From Rudanella sp. (GTDB lineage Bacteria; Bacteroidota; Bacteroidia; Cytophagales; Spirosomataceae): a DNA stretch of 8,470 nucleotides. The stretch lies in assembly GCA_026785985.1 (NCBI GenBank), contig JAJAYX010000310.1, positions 1 through 8,470 of the forward strand, in the 5' to 3' direction. Every line of letters starts with the position of its first letter. Positions within the stretch are counted from its first letter, which is position 1. Made by a program: the position numbers and the translations under genes. The notes under the pieces are model-generated. The model made no database searches and had not been told where the DNA came from. It was given only the letters and a program-made list of their open reading frames with translations. Below, piece after piece: positions 7,236-8,470 of the stretch.

Positions 7236-8470
7236 ATGCGCCTTATACTCCTAGTACCGGCAATCGCCCTAATTATGGCGGCTTGCCGCCCAGGGCAAAA
7301 TACGCCCACCGACCCGTTATTCAAAAAGCTCTCTGCCGACGAATCGCATATTAACTTTATCAACACCGTTACCGACGACAAAGAATTCAACATTTTCAAC
7401 TACCGAAATTTCTACAACGGCGGGGGCGTGGCCATTGGTGATGTAAATAACGATGGCCTGTCTGACGTGCTGCTCATTGCCAACATGGGCGATAACAAAC
7501 TGTATCTGAACCAGACAAAAGCGGGCGAGGCTATGCAGTTTGATGACGTTACGACCAAAGCGGGCGTGGCCGGTAAACGCGCCTGGAGCACCGGAGCCAC
7601 CTTTGCCGATGTGAACGGCGATGGACGACTCGACATTTATATCTGCAATGCAGGTATTCGGGAAGGCGACAACCGCGCCAACGAACTCTATATCAACAAC
7701 GGTAACGATGCGACTGGCATACCCACTTTCACCGAACGGGCTGCCGAGTATGGGTTAGACGACCAGGGATACAGCACTCACGCGGCTTTTTTTGATTATG
7801 ACCGCGACGGAGACCTCGATATGTATCTGCTCAACAACAGTTTTATACCCGTCGGTCGGCTGCAATATGCCAATCTGCGTGCCGAGCGCGATTCGACGGG
7901 GGGCGATAAACTGTTTCGCAACGACGGAAAACGGTTTACCGATGTCAGCGAAAAAGCGGGTATCTACGGTAGCCTGATTGGATTTGGTTTGGGCATTACC
8001 GTCGGCGATGTGAATGAAGATGGGTGGCTCGATATTTACATTTCCAACGATTTCTACGAACGCGATTACCTCTACATCAACAAGCACGATGGCACCTTTG
8101 CCGAAACTATCAAAGAAGCCATGCCGCACACGAGCTTGTCTTCGATGGGGTCCGATGTAGCCGACATCAACAACGACGGCAAACTCGATATTTTTATTAC
8201 CGATATGCTGCCCGGCAACGACCGGCGGCTGAAAAAAACATCCACGTTTGAAGGCCACGATTTAGAAACAATCAAGCACGACCGTGATTTTCATTATCAG
8301 ATCATGCAAAATATGCTTCACCTGAACGTGGGCAACCAACCCGGCAATGGCGGCTTACCTACGTTCAGCGAAGTGGCGCGGTTTGCAGGTGTGCAAGCTA
8401 CCGACTGGAGTTGGGGCGCGTTGATTTTTGACATGGACAACGATGGGCTGAAAGATATATTCGTGGCAAA
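7236..8470 (+). CDS. FG-GAP/VCBS-repeat lipoprotein (ASPIC/UnbV-type family), 3' end outside window
   Basis: The frame starts at ATG 7236 and stays open to the right edge, giving 411 visible residues. The start MRLILLVPAIALIMAAC is a lipoprotein signal with the cysteine at 17. The body is a beta-propeller of FG-GAP/VCBS repeats with calcium-type loops: DVNNDG (69-74), DVNGDG (125-130), DYDRDG (187-192), DVNEDG (258-263), DINNDG (310-315) and DMDNDG (399-404), each followed two residues later by Asp. The segments YRNFYNGGGVAIGDVN (56-71) and QIMQNMLHLN (355-364) resemble large Bacteroidota proteins of about 1100 residues that often end in an ASPIC/UnbV domain; that end is not visible here. Such proteins often sit beside SusC/SusD genes; their function is not established, and a surface binding or adhesion role is inference. 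An in-frame GTG at 7230 is a less likely start. A terminator and a candidate promoter separate it from the SusD gene, so it is probably its own transcription unit. Confidence 0.9.
   Translation, partial: MRLILLVPAIALIMAACRPGQNTPTDPLFKKLSADESHINFINTVTDDKEFNIFNYRNFYNGGGVAIGDVNNDGLSDVLLIANMGDNKLYLNQTKAGEAMQFDDVTTKAGVAGKRAWSTGATFADVNGDGRLDIYICNAGIREGDNRANELYINNGNDATGIPTFTERAAEYGLDDQGYSTHAAFFDYDRDGDLDMYLLNNSFIPVGRLQYANLRAERDSTGGDKLFRNDGKRFTDVSEKAGIYGSLIGFGLGITVGDVNEDGWLDIYISNDFYERDYLYINKHDGTFAETIKEAMPHTSLSSMGSDVADINNDGKLDIFITDMLPGNDRRLKKTSTFEGHDLETIKHDRDFHYQIMQNMLHLNVGNQPGNGGLPTFSEVARFAGVQATDWSWGALIFDMDNDGLKDIFVA

Noticed and set aside
7755..8258. 167-codon minus-strand open frame
   Set aside because: It is antisense to the FG-GAP repeats; the repeated Asp/Asn/Gly codons keep the opposite strand open.

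Overview
The window looks like chromosomal DNA of a Bacteroidota member, most likely of the order Cytophagales (Spirosoma-like). This is inferred from a SusC/SusD outer-membrane pair, a lipoprotein of the FG-GAP/VCBS type that often accompanies such pairs, the lack of Shine-Dalgarno sites before start codons, and matches to the Bacteroidota -7 promoter element TAnnTTTG upstream of three of the four genes. No RNA gene, insertion sequence, CRISPR array or phage gene was seen.

Layout. Positions 1-1836 (minus strand) hold a large FAD-binding and Fe-S-binding oxidoreductase of the GlcD/D-lactate dehydrogenase type. It runs off the left edge and carries one in-frame TAA (325-327) inside an otherwise conserved reading frame. 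Positions 1837-2325 are a divergent, AT-rich intergenic region. It has a candidate promoter for each direction and, in the predicted leader of the plus-strand gene, a perfect 18-bp inverted repeat (2188-2234). Positions 2326-5496 encode a SusC-family TonB-dependent transporter. A 135-nt spacer with a second, imperfect hairpin follows. Positions 5632-7110 encode its SusD-family lipoprotein partner, which ends in a convincing intrinsic terminator (7132-7165). A new transcription unit then starts: a TATCTTTG promoter element (7197-7204) and, from 7236, a lipoprotein built of FG-GAP/VCBS repeats with six visible calcium-type D-x-[DN]-x-D-G loops. It runs off the right edge.

How the genes work together. 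SusC and SusD should form one outer-membrane uptake complex: SusD is the surface lid that captures an oligomeric nutrient and SusC is the TonB-driven channel. No glycoside hydrolase, peptidase or regulator lies in the window, so the substrate cannot be named. The FG-GAP lipoprotein is separately transcribed but probably acts at the same cell surface. The oxidoreductase is divergent and has no evident functional tie to the transporter.

Nothing here clearly amounts to an undescribed system. The points most worth a second look are the nonsense codon in the oxidoreductase and the two RNA-hairpin candidates that bracket susC.
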